A DNA stretch of 64,000 bases from Curtobacterium sp. 458 (GTDB lineage Bacteria; Actinomycetota; Actinomycetes; Actinomycetales; Microbacteriaceae): contig NZ_CP129104.1 in assembly GCF_030406605.1 (NCBI RefSeq), positions 1,513,415-1,577,414 of the forward strand, read 5' to 3'. Position numbers and translations under genes: made by a program. Below are positions 38,251-46,663 of the stretch, piece after piece (within the stretch, counting starts at the first letter, position 1; every line of letters begins with the position of its first letter). The notes below the pieces were generated by a model. The model saw only the letters and a list, made by a program, of their open reading frames with translations, ran no database searches and was not told the origin of the DNA.

Positions 38251-38694
38251 GTGCCCGTGTTCTCCAACGACGACATCCTCGGCAACAGGCTGGACTTCGA
38301 GATTGCCCGCGACGGATTCGTCCGGAGGTTGCAAGGCGATGCTGCGTTGCGCAATGGCGAGACGTGGCTTCGGCGCGAGGGCTATCGGGTCATCGAGCTG
38401 GACGCCGGGGCATGGAGAGAAGGCATGCAGATGCACATCGCCTTCGCGACGGCCCTGCAGTTCCCCAGCCACTTCGGGAGGAACCTGGACGCGCTCGACG
38501 ACTGCATGTCAGACGTAGCCGTGGCGAACTACGGGTGGGACGGAACCGAGACGGGCCTCGTCCTGATCCTGTCCGGCTTCGACGATTTCGCTCAACGACT
38601 CCCACGGATCGCCGACCACGTGAAGCAGATCCTGGGGAGGCAGGGACGCTACGCAGCACTCTTCGGGAACCGGCTCCTCACAATCTTGTCCTGA
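38251..38694 (+). CDS. Barstar-family RNase inhibitor
   Basis: 147 residues. Strand VIELDAGAW and the diagnostic helix FPSHFGRNLDALDDCMSD carry the barstar Asp residues that block the barnase active site, and GLVLILSGFDDF follows. Barstar proteins neutralise barnase-like toxins. No ribonuclease toxin is encoded next to it, so it is an orphan immunity protein or acts on a distant toxin or a rival's toxin. GTG 38251 follows TACGGT by 6 nt (leaderless). Confidence 0.85.
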   Translation: MPVFSNDDILGNRLDFEIARDGFVRRLQGDAALRNGETWLRREGYRVIELDAGAWREGMQMHIAFATALQFPSHFGRNLDALDDCMSDVAVANYGWDGTETGLVLILSGFDDFAQRLPRIADHVKQILGRQGRYAALFGNRLLTILS

Positions 38695-38988
38695 AGACGA
38701 TGGGGCACAATCGGCGTCCCCGCCTTGGCTGGTTTCTGAGGCGACGGGCTGTCGGGACACCGCCAGCCAGAGCGTTTTGCGGAGGACCAGCATGAGTCCT
38801 GGGTCCACGTGTTGGACGCTGCCGAGGGCTGCCGCCGACCACAGTGAGCTGAAGTCTCTGTCCTGACGATGCAAGTCGGGGGAACTGGGTGCCACTCCCA
38901 GCAGTGGGCCGCCGACGTCTCGGAGGCTGGCGGTAACCGTCTCCTTGCTGATCAGTTTGCGGAACTGTGCACGAGTAACGTTCGCCCA
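38695..38988. other. 294-nt gap with no recognised gene
   Basis: All frames were read and none gives a family I know. The left part (GGGCACAATCGGCG, GCGTTTTGCGGAGG) is less GC-rich than core genes. It closes with TAACGT (38976-38981), a -10 candidate for the next gene. Confidence 0.4.
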
Positions 38989-39210
38989 GTGAGTGCGCTC
39001 TGGCCGGGGTTGGCCGCGGTGATCTTCCTCTGTTGGGGCGGCATCCTCCTCAGCTTCCCCGAGCTGATCGCTCGATTCTCGCGCAAGGTGCAAGGCGAGT
39101 TCTGGGGAGGTCAGCTCACTCCCGAGCGAACGAGATACCTCGGATTCGGCTTCGTGCTCACCGGTGTGGTCGCGGCCGGATTGCTCCTCGCGTTGATCCT
39201 TCGAGGCTGA
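38989..39210 (+). CDS. Small two-helix membrane protein
   Basis: 73 residues: helix LAAVIFLCWGGILLSFPELI, then RFSRKVQGEFWGGQLTPERTRYLG, then helix FGFVLTGVVAAGLLLALIL. GTG 38989 lies 7 nt after TAACGT and is preferred over a longer ORF from 38869 whose extra N-terminus is not protein-like. The layout resembles the 31206-31430 protein. Function unknown. Confidence 0.65.
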   Translation: MSALWPGLAAVIFLCWGGILLSFPELIARFSRKVQGEFWGGQLTPERTRYLGFGFVLTGVVAAGLLLALILRG

Positions 39211-39288
39211 GCGCGGCGTCCCCTCGGAAGCTTGGTCGACGAGAAGGTCGTCGGCTCGACAGGAACGGACGCGACGTAGCCTGGTCGG

Positions 39289-39513
39289 ATGAACGACCAG
39301 CCGCCCCGCAGCATGGCCGATCTGTTCACGGAGGGCGAGGAAACTGTTCCGGCGCCCCGCAACGCAATCCGCGCCGTCGGTCTGGTCGGCTTGATGACGT
39401 TGTTGATCACGGTGATCGCGGTCGTCGCCGCTGTCGTCGTGACCGTGACGTTCTTCGCCACGGTCCTCGGCGGAATCTTCCTGATCTTCGGGCTGGGGCC
39501 GCCGCTCCTCTGA
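39289..39513 (+). CDS. Small membrane protein
   Basis: 74 residues with an acidic N-terminal 25 residues and one long hydrophobic stretch (LVGLMTLLITVIAVVAAVVVTVTFFATVLGG is too long for one span, so probably a hairpin). TAGCCT (39277-39282) ends 6 nt before ATG, a leaderless arrangement. Function unknown. Confidence 0.6.
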   Translation: MNDQPPRSMADLFTEGEETVPAPRNAIRAVGLVGLMTLLITVIAVVAAVVVTVTFFATVLGGIFLIFGLGPPLL

Positions 39514-39582
39514 CGGGCCAGCCAGTGCTTCACGAACCGCGGTGTAAGAACCTCGGTGACACTCGACAGCTAGGTTCGTCGC

Positions 39583-39765
39583 ATGAGTCGAACGAACGTG
39601 CTCTGGGTGGTGTTCCTGTTGCTCGGACTCGTGTTCGGTGCAGTCTCCATCGTGCTTCTCTCGAGAAGCACCTCCGGTGTGTTCGGATGGATCACGCTCG
39701 TCTGTGCCATGGTCATCCTGGTGTGTTCCGCAGTGGCGTACCGCCGTGCCCGCCTCCATCCGTGA
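39583..39765 (+). CDS. Small membrane protein
   Basis: 60 residues, two hydrophobic helices (VLWVVFLLLGLVFGAVSIVLL and WITLVCAMVILVCSAVAY) and a basic end. TAGGTT (39571-39576) ends 6 nt before ATG. Function unknown. Confidence 0.6.
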   Translation: MSRTNVLWVVFLLLGLVFGAVSIVLLSRSTSGVFGWITLVCAMVILVCSAVAYRRARLHP

Positions 39766-39874
39766 CAGGTTTCCGATCGGTGATCGGACGCCGGCCGCTC
39801 GGTCTGGTTGCATCGATGCACCGCTCGCGATCGTTTCGGACACACCCGTCGTCCCCGCGGGAGAGGAGCGCCGC

Positions 39875-40063
39875 ATGTTCAGGATGAAGGGGAACCTCGT
39901 TCCGCCGACCATCATCGGGTTGTTTGCGGTCGCTGTTGGCGCGCTCACGCTGCTTTCGCCTCACCGCGCAGATGGCAGCGTTGCCGTCTGGGGTGTGCTC
40001 GCGGGATTGTTCGGCGTCTACGTGCTGTGCGGCGTCGTCGTGTCCTGGCGGGCGCGGAGATGA
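39875..40063 (+). CDS. Small membrane protein
   Basis: 62 residues, two helices (TIIGLFAVAVGALTLL and VWGVLAGLFGVYVLCGVVVSW) and an Arg-rich end. GAGAGGAGC lies upstream of ATG. Overlaps the next gene by 4 nt (ATGA). Confidence 0.6.
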   Translation: MFRMKGNLVPPTIIGLFAVAVGALTLLSPHRADGSVAVWGVLAGLFGVYVLCGVVVSWRARR

Positions 40064-40434
40064 GCACGCGGAGCGCGGGAGACACAGCCGAGCCGTTTCG
40101 TGCGCCCAGCGCCCGAGAACGAGCGATCGTGGATGCTCTTGCCGGCGTTACTCGTAGGAGGAGTGCGGATGCACTCCGGTCGCAAGCGTCGGTGATGCTC
40201 GTCGCGGCGAACTGCGAGTGCGGGTGTGGCAGCTTCGCAGTGTCGTCACCAGGCGCTGTGCCAGCTGTGACCATGCACGATGTGCCCGCTCTCGTCGGGA
40301 ACGAGCCTCCGATCGAGGTGCTGCCTGTCGTCAGCGGTGACGGCAGATTGGCGAGCGTGGAGATGACGTACTTCCTCACGGAGGCGCACGGCATCCCCGA
40401 AGAGAGTTCCCTGACCGCACGATGGCCGGATTGA
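40060..40434 (+). CDS. Hypothetical protein with Cys-rich CECGCGS motif
   Basis: 124 residues. The segment ANCECGCGSFAV carries three closely spaced cysteines that could bind a metal or cluster. The N-terminal third is helical and the rest beta-rich. Co-translated with the preceding membrane protein. I do not recognise the family. Confidence 0.6.
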   Translation: MSTRSAGDTAEPFRAPSARERAIVDALAGVTRRRSADALRSQASVMLVAANCECGCGSFAVSSPGAVPAVTMHDVPALVGNEPPIEVLPVVSGDGRLASVEMTYFLTEAHGIPEESSLTARWPD

Positions 40435-40482
40435 CATCGATGACCGGACCACCAGGCGATTCGGCTGCCGCCCTGGCCGCCG

Positions 40483-40920
40483 TCACTCCGGCGGCGTTGT
40501 CCCGGCGCCCTCGGTGTCGTCTGAGCCAGCCGGACCGGTCCCGGCCTCATCGAGGTTCTCGTGCGGGTCGCCCATGTCTCCAGTTGCTGCGCCGACGGCG
40601 GACAGTCCGTAGTGCTTGCGAACAGCATTCGCTTCGACCAGGGAAAGAGTGTGTCCGGTTCCGAGGACCGGCGCATCCTTGATCGCCTCCTTGGTGTACC
40701 CGACGTGCAGGTCCGTGCCGTCGAGGGTGGCGTCCTCCACCGGGATCAGGGCCTGGTGCCTCCCGAGCACCCCCGTTGCGACGCTGACGTAGGCGGCGCT
40801 TCCGTCCTCATCGGAGGGGAACACCTGTGTCACCTTGCCGATCGACGCACCGCTGCGATCACGGACCGTCGCGCTCTCGACCCGGTGGATGAGGCTCTTG
40901 GAGATCATGGGCGTAGTCAA
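40483..40920 (-). CDS. PRC-barrel domain protein
   Basis: 145 residues. The PRC-barrel spans about 8-85 (ATVRDRSGASIGKVTQVFPSDEDGSAAYVSV, HQALIPVEDATLDGTDLHVGYTKEAIKDAP), followed by EANAVRKHYGLS and an acidic low-complexity tail. Related proteins are stress-linked in actinobacteria; function unproven. TTG 40920 gives the full ORF; ATG 40908 is an alternative start and no clear ribosome site decides. Confidence 0.8.
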   Translation of the reverse strand: MTTPMISKSLIHRVESATVRDRSGASIGKVTQVFPSDEDGSAAYVSVATGVLGRHQALIPVEDATLDGTDLHVGYTKEAIKDAPVLGTGHTLSLVEANAVRKHYGLSAVGAATGDMGDPHENLDEAGTGPAGSDDTEGAGTTPPE

Positions 40921-40938
40921 CGCCGTACGCCTGATGCT

Positions 40939-41298
40939 TCAGGGAGACGAGAGCGGTTCGTCGCAGGACGAACCGCGGCGGACGGCGCGGTGCGCAGCGG
41001 GGATGGACAGGAGTACTCCGACGAGCAGGACCGCCGCGGCCAGGAGCACCGATATCGGGTGTCGCAGCACCGGGATGGCGATGCTGACCAGGCACCACAG
41101 CACGCTGGTGGCTCCGGCGATCACGGTCGGCCGCAGCGCTGCGCGGTGGCCGATGCGCCAAGCGGCGTCGCTGGACATCGTCAGCCGCGTCCGGACGCCC
41201 GCGAGATCGTTCCGGGCGAGTGTTCCGGTGGCACCGCGCCAGGTCAGCCAGGTCACCAGGGCGGCTGCGCCGATCTCGAGCGACAACGCGAACACCAT
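40939..41298 (-). CDS. SdpI-like membrane protein
   Basis: 119 residues. RNDLAGVRTRLTMSSDAAWRIGHRAALRP is the SdpI-family motif between the first two of three to four membrane helices. SdpI in Bacillus gives immunity to the SdpC toxin and acts with the ArsR repressor SdpR; no SdpR is nearby. ATG 41298 is preferred to ATG 41310 because GGGAGGAGC, the codons between them, forms its ribosome site. Confidence 0.75.
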   Translation of the reverse strand: MVFALSLEIGAAALVTWLTWRGATGTLARNDLAGVRTRLTMSSDAAWRIGHRAALRPTVIAGATSVLWCLVSIAIPVLRHPISVLLAAAVLLVGVLLSIPAAHRAVRRGSSCDEPLSSP

Positions 41299-41366
41299 TG
41301 CTCCTCCCATGGTGTTGAACGGTAATGTTTCACCATTGAGCAGTCAACTTCCCGAGGAGGAGCACG
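41299..41366. promoter_or_regulatory. Divergent region with dyad before SdpI-like and serine hydrolase genes
   Basis: ATGGTG (41309-41314) and CACCAT (41331-41336) are inverted around 16 nt that are unusually AT-rich (TTGAACGGTAATGTTT). This is a candidate shared promoter or operator; GAGGAGGAGC lies in front of ATG 41367. Confidence 0.45.
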
Positions 41367-42198
41367 ATGCGAAGTCCGTTCGATGCCTCTGGATTTCGGC
41401 GTGCGAGTCTCCGGACGGCCGACGGATGGCGTGTGGTCCGCGAGCCCCGCGGGCCCTACGCTGATGCGTCGCTGATCGAGTGGGGAAGCATCACCAAGGG
41501 GGGTCGTGGGCACGACGGCCGTGCTCACGCTCGATGTCGAACAGCCGGTCGTGCACTACCTGCCCGACGTGCCCGATCCCGACATGACCGTTGCTGACCT
41601 CGTGCACCACACGTCGGGACTGCCTCGGCTGCCGGCAAGGATGCGGGATCGAGTCTTCGGCGATCCGTACCACGACGCCGTCGGCGTGCCGCTGGACCTG
41701 GCGCTCGTGGTATCGGCCGGCCATCGTGGCCAGTACGTGTATTCGAACCTCGGGTACGCCGTCCTCGGAGCGGTCCTCGACAGGGTGCACGGCGATTGGT
41801 CCGCTGCTCGGGAGCACGTCCTCGAGCCTGCAGGAGTGAGGTCGGCAACGCTGGCGCCTCCGTCGACCGAGCGCGCCGTCCCGAAGTTGTTCGGGCGTCC
41901 CGTGCGGCCCTGGGATCTCGGCAACTCGTCGTTCGCAGCTGCTGGCGGGATGTGGTCGACGTTCGAGGACCTCTGCCGCTACGCCGACTGGGTGCTGGAG
42001 TCCGGCCCGGACCGGCTGCGGTCGGTGAGCTGGCGGCGTGAAGGAGCAACGACGTGGATCAACGGAGAGGTCCGGGCGGCCGGGGCGTCCATCGTGAACG
42101 TTCGAGGGATCACCGCGGTGGTCCACGCGCTCGCGAAGGCCCCGCACGCCGCCGATGGAATTGCCACGGCACTCATCCAGCAGGAGCTCGCAGCATGA
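41367..42198 (+). pseudogene. Class C beta-lactamase-like serine hydrolase, frameshifted
   Basis: ATG 41367, with strong GAGGAGGAGC upstream, opens a frame that reaches EWGSITK, the catalytic Ser-x-x-Lys motif, at about residue 44. The frame then departs at the G6 run 41498-41503 and stops at 41597. The +1 frame continues with YLPDVPDPDMTVADLVHHTSGLP, YVYSNLGYAVLG (the YxN motif) and the rest to 42198. Removing one G rejoins the halves, though a few residues also seem missing just after the motif. The gene is thus probably inactive, or expressed by slippage. It overlaps the next gene by 4 nt. Confidence 0.75.
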
Positions 42199-42707
42199 CG
42201 CGACGACGGCGCGCCGTTGGCCGTTCGCGCCGCACCGTCCTCGCGATCGTCGCGGCGGCGCTTCCCATGGCCGGCGCCGGCGCGGTCACGTGCGCCTGGT
42301 GGGGCCGGCTACCCGCCCGGATCGCCACGACGTTCGGCCCGGACGGCGAGCCGAGCGGGTACGAAGACCCGTCAGCGGCGGCGATCGTCGTCGGTGCGCT
42401 GCTGGCGGTGTTCCTCGCGGCTTCGGCGATGGCTGCACTCGCCGAGGACCGACGCAAGGCGCGCGTTGCGTGCGCGGTCACCGCCGGCTTCGTCGCCGTG
42501 CTCGCCGTCAGCTGGGTGATCCTGGTGGGGCTGGCCTCGTCGACGTTGGGGCCGGCAGCGTGGTGGCTCATGCTCGCGGCCCCGGTGTGGACAGGCGTCC
42601 CGTACTGGGCGTTCGGAGCGGCCGGTGGGGATGACGACGTGGCGCCAGGACCAGCGCGCCGTCACCGCCGGGCAGCAGCCGCGCCTCCCGGCCGCTCTGC
42701 AAGCTGA
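42195..42707 (+). CDS. DUF1648-like membrane protein
   Basis: 170 residues, four hydrophobic helices. After helix 1 the segment WGRLPARIATTFGPDGEPSGYED matches the DUF1648 motif also found at the N-terminus of SdpI-type proteins. The tail APGPARRHRRAAAAPPGRSAS is basic and is encoded by a copy of the dispersed 15-bp element (42680-42694), so the end of the protein may have been added by that sequence. Start overlaps the pseudogene stop. Confidence 0.7.
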   Translation: MTRRRRAVGRSRRTVLAIVAAALPMAGAGAVTCAWWGRLPARIATTFGPDGEPSGYEDPSAAAIVVGALLAVFLAASAMAALAEDRRKARVACAVTAGFVAVLAVSWVILVGLASSTLGPAAWWLMLAAPVWTGVPYWAFGAAGGDDDVAPGPARRHRRAAAAPPGRSAS

Positions 42708-42742
42708 CCGAACGGCCGACGCGACGAGCGCGACGCGTCGTG

Positions 42743-43795
42743 CTAGCGGCCGGCCGGCACGGCCGCGCCCACCAGCTCGGCCCGCACGATGTCCGCCCCG
42801 GCGGACAGCGCCCCGAGCTTCGCGAGCGCAGCACTCCGCGCCAGCGGCGCCATCCCGCAGTTCGAGCTCGGGATGAGCTTGTCCGCGTCGACGAACTCGA
42901 GCGCCCGCCGCAGCACCTCGGCGACCTCGTCCGGCGTCTCGACGGTCTCGGTGGCGACGTCGATCGCGCCGAGCATGACCTTCTTCCCGCGGATGAGTTC
43001 GACGAGGTCGAGCGGCACGTGGGAGTGGATGCACTCGAGGGAGACGATGTCGATCGAGGACTGCTGGAGGAGCGGGAACGACTGCTCGTACTGCCGCCAC
43101 TCGGCCCCGAGTGTCTCCTTCCACCGGTTGTTCGCCTCGATGCCGTAGCCGTAGCAGATGTGCACGGCCGTCTCGGCGGTGTGCAGGCCCTCGGCGGCAC
43201 GTTCGAGCGCGGCGACGCCCCAGTCCTGCACCTCGTCGTGGAAGACGGTGAAGGCGGGCTCGTCGAACTGGATGACGTCGACGCCGGCGGCCTGGAGCTC
43301 CAGTGCCTCCTGGTTGAGGATCGTGGCGAACTCCCACGCCAGCTTCTCGCGCGACTTGTAGTGCTGGTCGGAGAGGGTGTCGATCATGGTCATCGGGCCG
43401 GGGAGCGCCCACTTGATCGGCCGGTCGGTCTGGGCGCGCAGGAACCTGGCGTCGTCCACGAAGACCGACTTCGGGCGGCTGACCGCGCCGACGACCGTGG
43501 GGACCGCCGCGTCGTACCGGTCGCGGATCCGGACGGTCTCCTTGCGCTGCTGGTCGATGCCGTCGAGGTGCTCGATGAACGTCGTGACGAAGTGCTGCCG
43601 CGTCTGCTCGCCGTCGCTGACGATGTCGATCCCGCTGCGCACCTGCTCGTGCACGGCGGAGCGCAGCGCGTCCTGCTTGCCCTCGGCCAGGGCGTCGCCC
43701 TCCAACAGCCAGGGGGACCACAGCTTCTCGGGCTCGGCGAGCCAGGACGGCTTCGGCAGGCTGCCGACGATGGAGGTGGGGAGGAGAGACGTCAT
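42743..43795 (-). CDS. mesD: Core-MetE methionine synthase, MesD type
   Basis: 350 residues, about half of a normal MetE: only the C-terminal catalytic barrel. Zinc ligands are visible as His212, Cys214, Glu254 and Cys313, and FDEPAF (177-182) lines the homocysteine site. The N-terminal folate-binding half is absent. A core-MetE next to a DUF1852 gene is the arrangement of MesD with MesX, a folate-independent, oxygen-requiring methionine synthase described from Acinetobacter; the methyl donor is unsettled. Transcribed after mesX with a 32-nt gap. ATG 43795 has GGGGAGGAG upstream. Confidence 0.85.
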   Translation of the reverse strand: MTSLLPTSIVGSLPKPSWLAEPEKLWSPWLLEGDALAEGKQDALRSAVHEQVRSGIDIVSDGEQTRQHFVTTFIEHLDGIDQQRKETVRIRDRYDAAVPTVVGAVSRPKSVFVDDARFLRAQTDRPIKWALPGPMTMIDTLSDQHYKSREKLAWEFATILNQEALELQAAGVDVIQFDEPAFTVFHDEVQDWGVAALERAAEGLHTAETAVHICYGYGIEANNRWKETLGAEWRQYEQSFPLLQQSSIDIVSLECIHSHVPLDLVELIRGKKVMLGAIDVATETVETPDEVAEVLRRALEFVDADKLIPSSNCGMAPLARSAALAKLGALSAGADIVRAELVGAAVPAGR

Positions 43796-43827
43796 GCGAG
43801 TGCGGGTCCTGTCGGGGAAGAGGGAAG

Positions 43828-44817
43828 TCAGAGAGCGACGGCGGCGTCGGCGGCGAACCGGGCGAGCAGCGCGCGGTGCGGTGTCACGAGGTGCTCCTCG
43901 GTCCACCGGCCCTGGGTGACGCCGAGGCGGCTGCGCTCCTCACGGTCGTACGTGACCGGCGGCACCGTGAAGTCCGTGTGCTCGAGGGTCGGGCGGTAGA
44001 TCGCGCCGGCGGGGGTGTTCGCGTTGTAGATCTCCGGGCGGTAGATCTTCTGGAACGTCTCCATCGTGGCGATGGTGCCGATGAGCTGGAGGTCGGAGTA
44101 GTCCGCGGTCAGGTCGCCGCGCGAGTAGAACGCGAGCGGGGCCGAGGCTCCGGCGGGCTGGAAGTACCGGACCCGCATGCCCATCCGGCCGAAGTAGTCG
44201 TCGGTGAGCGAGGAGTGCTCGTGGTCGTACTCGGCGCCGAGGACCGGGTGGACGAACCCCGTCTGCCGGTAGGTCTGGCTCGTCGAGACGCTGATGCAGA
44301 CGACGGGCTCCGTCGTGAACCGGGAACCGAACGCCGACGACGAGAGGAATCGCTGGAAGAGGACCCCGTGCAACACACCGAAGTCGGACGGCAGCGACGG
44401 CAGTGACGGCAGCAGCACCGAGAAGTCGTAGTCGCGGAGGTACGACGAGAAGTTGTTGCCGAGGATCCCGTGGTGGCGCTCACCGGTGTGCTGGTCGACG
44501 ATCGTGACGTCGAGCATCTCGAGCAGCGGGAAGCGCTCCGCAGCGCCCTCGTCGACGAACTCCATCGACACCGACACGATGTCGAGCTCGGCACGGTACC
44601 GGTCACTGGTCGCGCTCGACACCGCAGACGACCCAGCGGCGCCGGCCAGCTCGTTCAGCCGCCCGTCGATCATCCCGAGCGCGTTGCGGAGGTTCTCCTG
44701 CCGCCGTTCACCGCGCGCGAGGTTCGCGAAGTTCGTCGTCAACCGGGAGCTGTCGGAGGGGGAGTAGTCCTCGTCGAACCGGGTCCTGGTGATGCTGAAG
44801 GTGAGGTCGTCCGTCAT
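43828..44817 (-). CDS. mesX: DUF1852 protein, MesX type
   Basis: 329 residues matching the DUF1852 family (TFSITRTRFDEDYSPSDSSRLTTNFANLARGERRQENLRNAL; TGFVHPVLGAEYDHEHSSLTDDYFGRMGMRVRYF). In organisms with MesD this protein is required for methionine formation. First gene of the mesX-mesD pair; divergent LysR gene. ATG 44817 opens at the conserved N-terminus, with an upstream GTG/ATG extension of 12 residues judged less likely. Confidence 0.85.
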   Translation of the reverse strand: MTDDLTFSITRTRFDEDYSPSDSSRLTTNFANLARGERRQENLRNALGMIDGRLNELAGAAGSSAVSSATSDRYRAELDIVSVSMEFVDEGAAERFPLLEMLDVTIVDQHTGERHHGILGNNFSSYLRDYDFSVLLPSLPSLPSDFGVLHGVLFQRFLSSSAFGSRFTTEPVVCISVSTSQTYRQTGFVHPVLGAEYDHEHSSLTDDYFGRMGMRVRYFQPAGASAPLAFYSRGDLTADYSDLQLIGTIATMETFQKIYRPEIYNANTPAGAIYRPTLEHTDFTVPPVTYDREERSRLGVTQGRWTEEHLVTPHRALLARFAADAAVAL

Positions 44818-44936
44818 GGTGAGCCATCCGTCTGCTGAGCGGCCCGGAGGCACTGGGAAGGGGTTCCTCGATCATGACCGGAACCACGGGTCATCAGGTA
44901 ATACGGAGACGCTATGCGGCGGTATAGCCTCTGCCT
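44818..44936. promoter_or_regulatory. mesX / LysR divergent promoter and LysR-type dyad
   Basis: GCTAT (44911-44915) and ATAGC (44924-44928) are inverted around 8 nt, giving the interrupted dyad expected for a LysR regulator. TAGCCT (44925-44930) is the -10 candidate of the LysR gene, 6 nt before its ATG, so the dyad overlaps its own promoter. TAATACGG nearby is unusually AT-rich. Confidence 0.6.
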
Positions 44937-45878
44937 ATGGCCCGGGTTGCGAACGACATCACCCTCCAGCAGCTGCGCTACTTCATCGAGGTCGCGTCCG
45001 AGGGGTCCATCAGCGCAGCCGCCGACCTGCTCTACGTGTCGCAGCCGACGATGTCCGCGGCGATGAAGGACCTCGAGGCGCGGATCGGGCGCCCGCTCTT
45101 CACCCGGTCGGCACGCGGCGTCGTGCTCACCGTCGACGGGGTCGAGTTCCTCGGGTACGCCCGACAGGTCGTCGAGCAGGTGTCGCTCCTCGAACAGCGC
45201 TACGTCGGCCGGCAGGCATCACGTCGGCTGCTCGGGGTGAGCGCGCAGCACTACTCGTTCGCCGTCGAGGCCTTCGTCCGCATGGTCGAGGGGGCGGCAG
45301 CGGACGAGTACGAGTTCTCCCTCCGTGAGACCCGCACGTGGGACATCATCGAGGACGTCCGCACACTCCGCAGCGAGGTCGGCATCCTCTACCGCAACGA
45401 CTTCAACCGACAGGTGCTCGGCAAGCTCTTCCGGGACGCCGGGGTCGTGTTCACCCCGCTGTTCGTCGCGCAGCCGCACATCTTCGTCGCCCGTCGGAAC
45501 CCGATCGCCGCCCGGGAGCGCGCGACCCTCGACGACCTGGCCGACCTGCCGCGGCTCACGTTCGACCAGGGCGCGAACAACTCCTTCTACCTCGCCGAGG
45601 AGATTCTCTCCACGATGTCGAGCAAGCGGGAGATCCGGGTGTCGGACCGTGCGACCATCTTCAACCTCATGATCGGCCTCAGTGGCTACACGATCTCCAC
45701 CGGCCTCATCAGCGACGACCTCGACCCCGAGATCGTCGCCATCCCGCTCGACGTCGACGAGCGCATCGAGATCGGCTGGATCGCGCACGCCTCTGTCCCG
45801 CTCACGGTGCAGGCGCAGACCTACCTCGACGAGCTGCGCGCGGTGGTCACCAGCTACGGGGTCGAGCCACTCGGGTAG
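44937..45878 (+). CDS. LysR-family regulator of the mesXD pair
   Basis: 313 residues. N-terminal HTH: LQQLRYFIEVASEGSISAAADLLYVSQPTMSAAMKDLEARIGRPLF. The effector domain follows from about residue 95. Divergent placement and the dyad between the genes suggest control of methionine synthesis; the effector is unknown. Closed by two hairpins. Confidence 0.9.
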   Translation: MARVANDITLQQLRYFIEVASEGSISAAADLLYVSQPTMSAAMKDLEARIGRPLFTRSARGVVLTVDGVEFLGYARQVVEQVSLLEQRYVGRQASRRLLGVSAQHYSFAVEAFVRMVEGAAADEYEFSLRETRTWDIIEDVRTLRSEVGILYRNDFNRQVLGKLFRDAGVVFTPLFVAQPHIFVARRNPIAARERATLDDLADLPRLTFDQGANNSFYLAEEILSTMSSKREIRVSDRATIFNLMIGLSGYTISTGLISDDLDPEIVAIPLDVDERIEIGWIAHASVPLTVQAQTYLDELRAVVTSYGVEPLG

Positions 45879-45936
45879 GCGGGTAGGCGGGTGGGCGGGT
45901 CGCGACAGCTGGCGGTCGCGCGTCGACCGCTGTCGC

Positions 45937-45999
45937 GGTGACCGGCCTGGAGGCGCGACCCGCCCTCACAAGGCAGGTCGCGCCTCCAGGCCGGTCACC
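45937..45999. terminator. 24-bp perfect inverted repeat between LysR and nucleotidyltransferase genes
   Basis: Left arm 45937-45960 and right arm 45976-45999 are exact inverted copies (core CTGGAGGCGCGACC) with a 15-nt loop, between convergent stops. A second hairpin just upstream (GCGACAG...CTGTCGC, 45902-45936) adds to termination. Confidence 0.85.
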
Positions 46000-46018
46000 T
46001 CGGGCCCTGCCGCGACGG

Positions 46019-46618
46019 TCAGCGGAACAGGTCTCGCCAAGGCGACGTCGGATGCGCGCGGCGGATCGCCGCGTCGAGCCAGTCGCGCGCCTCGTCGTCG
46101 AGCAGCGGGGTCACCGCCGCCCGGTCCGCGTCGTCCTTCGCAAGCGGAGCAGCTGACTTCCAGAGCAGTTGTACTTCGGGGCCCACGACCCGCATCCCCT
46201 GTACGTTCAGGACGGCGGACGCCCAGGCGCGGTCGATGGTCGGCTCCCGCCGGTAGCGCCACGCGTGCTCGTCACCGTCCTCGAGGTTGATCTGCAGACA
46301 CCACGATCCTGACCGGCTGTCGAGGCACCACACGTTGACCAACGGCTCGTGGTCGGGCGCCTCGTCGAGCGGCGTGAGCATCCCGGACTGCGCTGCGAAG
46401 CGGTGCAGCCAGTCGGGGAGCGTCGCGACGAAGTCGGGGAAGTCCTCTGCGGTGACGCTGACGTCGACATCGCCGTGCGCGCGGGACTCGTACCCGAGCA
46501 GCACATCGAGGGCGACTCCGCCGGAGAGCCATGCGCGACCGTCTGCGATGAGATCACTGACGTCGGCGACCGGCAGGGGTGCCCACCGGTCGACGGACGG
46601 GTCGTGGCGGCGTCGCAT
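46019..46618 (-). CDS. AadB-like minimal nucleotidyltransferase
   Basis: 199 residues. LSGGVALDVLLGYESRAHGDVDVSV holds the GG and the DxD pair of the nucleotidyltransferase fold, as in aminoglycoside 2''-adenylyltransferase-related proteins. The resistance function is not demonstrated; many such chromosomal proteins have unknown substrates. TACCGT (46630-46625 on this strand) ends 6 nt before ATG. Confidence 0.8.
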   Translation of the reverse strand: MRRRHDPSVDRWAPLPVADVSDLIADGRAWLSGGVALDVLLGYESRAHGDVDVSVTAEDFPDFVATLPDWLHRFAAQSGMLTPLDEAPDHEPLVNVWCLDSRSGSWCLQINLEDGDEHAWRYRREPTIDRAWASAVLNVQGMRVVGPEVQLLWKSAAPLAKDDADRAAVTPLLDDEARDWLDAAIRRAHPTSPWRDLFR

Positions 46619-46663
46619 GCCGACACGGTACAGGCGTCCTCGTGCCGGCCGGGCGCGCATCGG

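Noticed and set aside
38063..38518. 151-residue plus-strand ORF with several cysteines overlapping barstar, as a possible missing toxin
   Set aside because: It is a different frame of the barstar coding region for most of its length and shows no RNase motif.
38869..38988. Longer N-terminus for the small membrane protein
   Set aside because: The extra 40 residues are not protein-like, and the TAACGT box fits the GTG at 38989.
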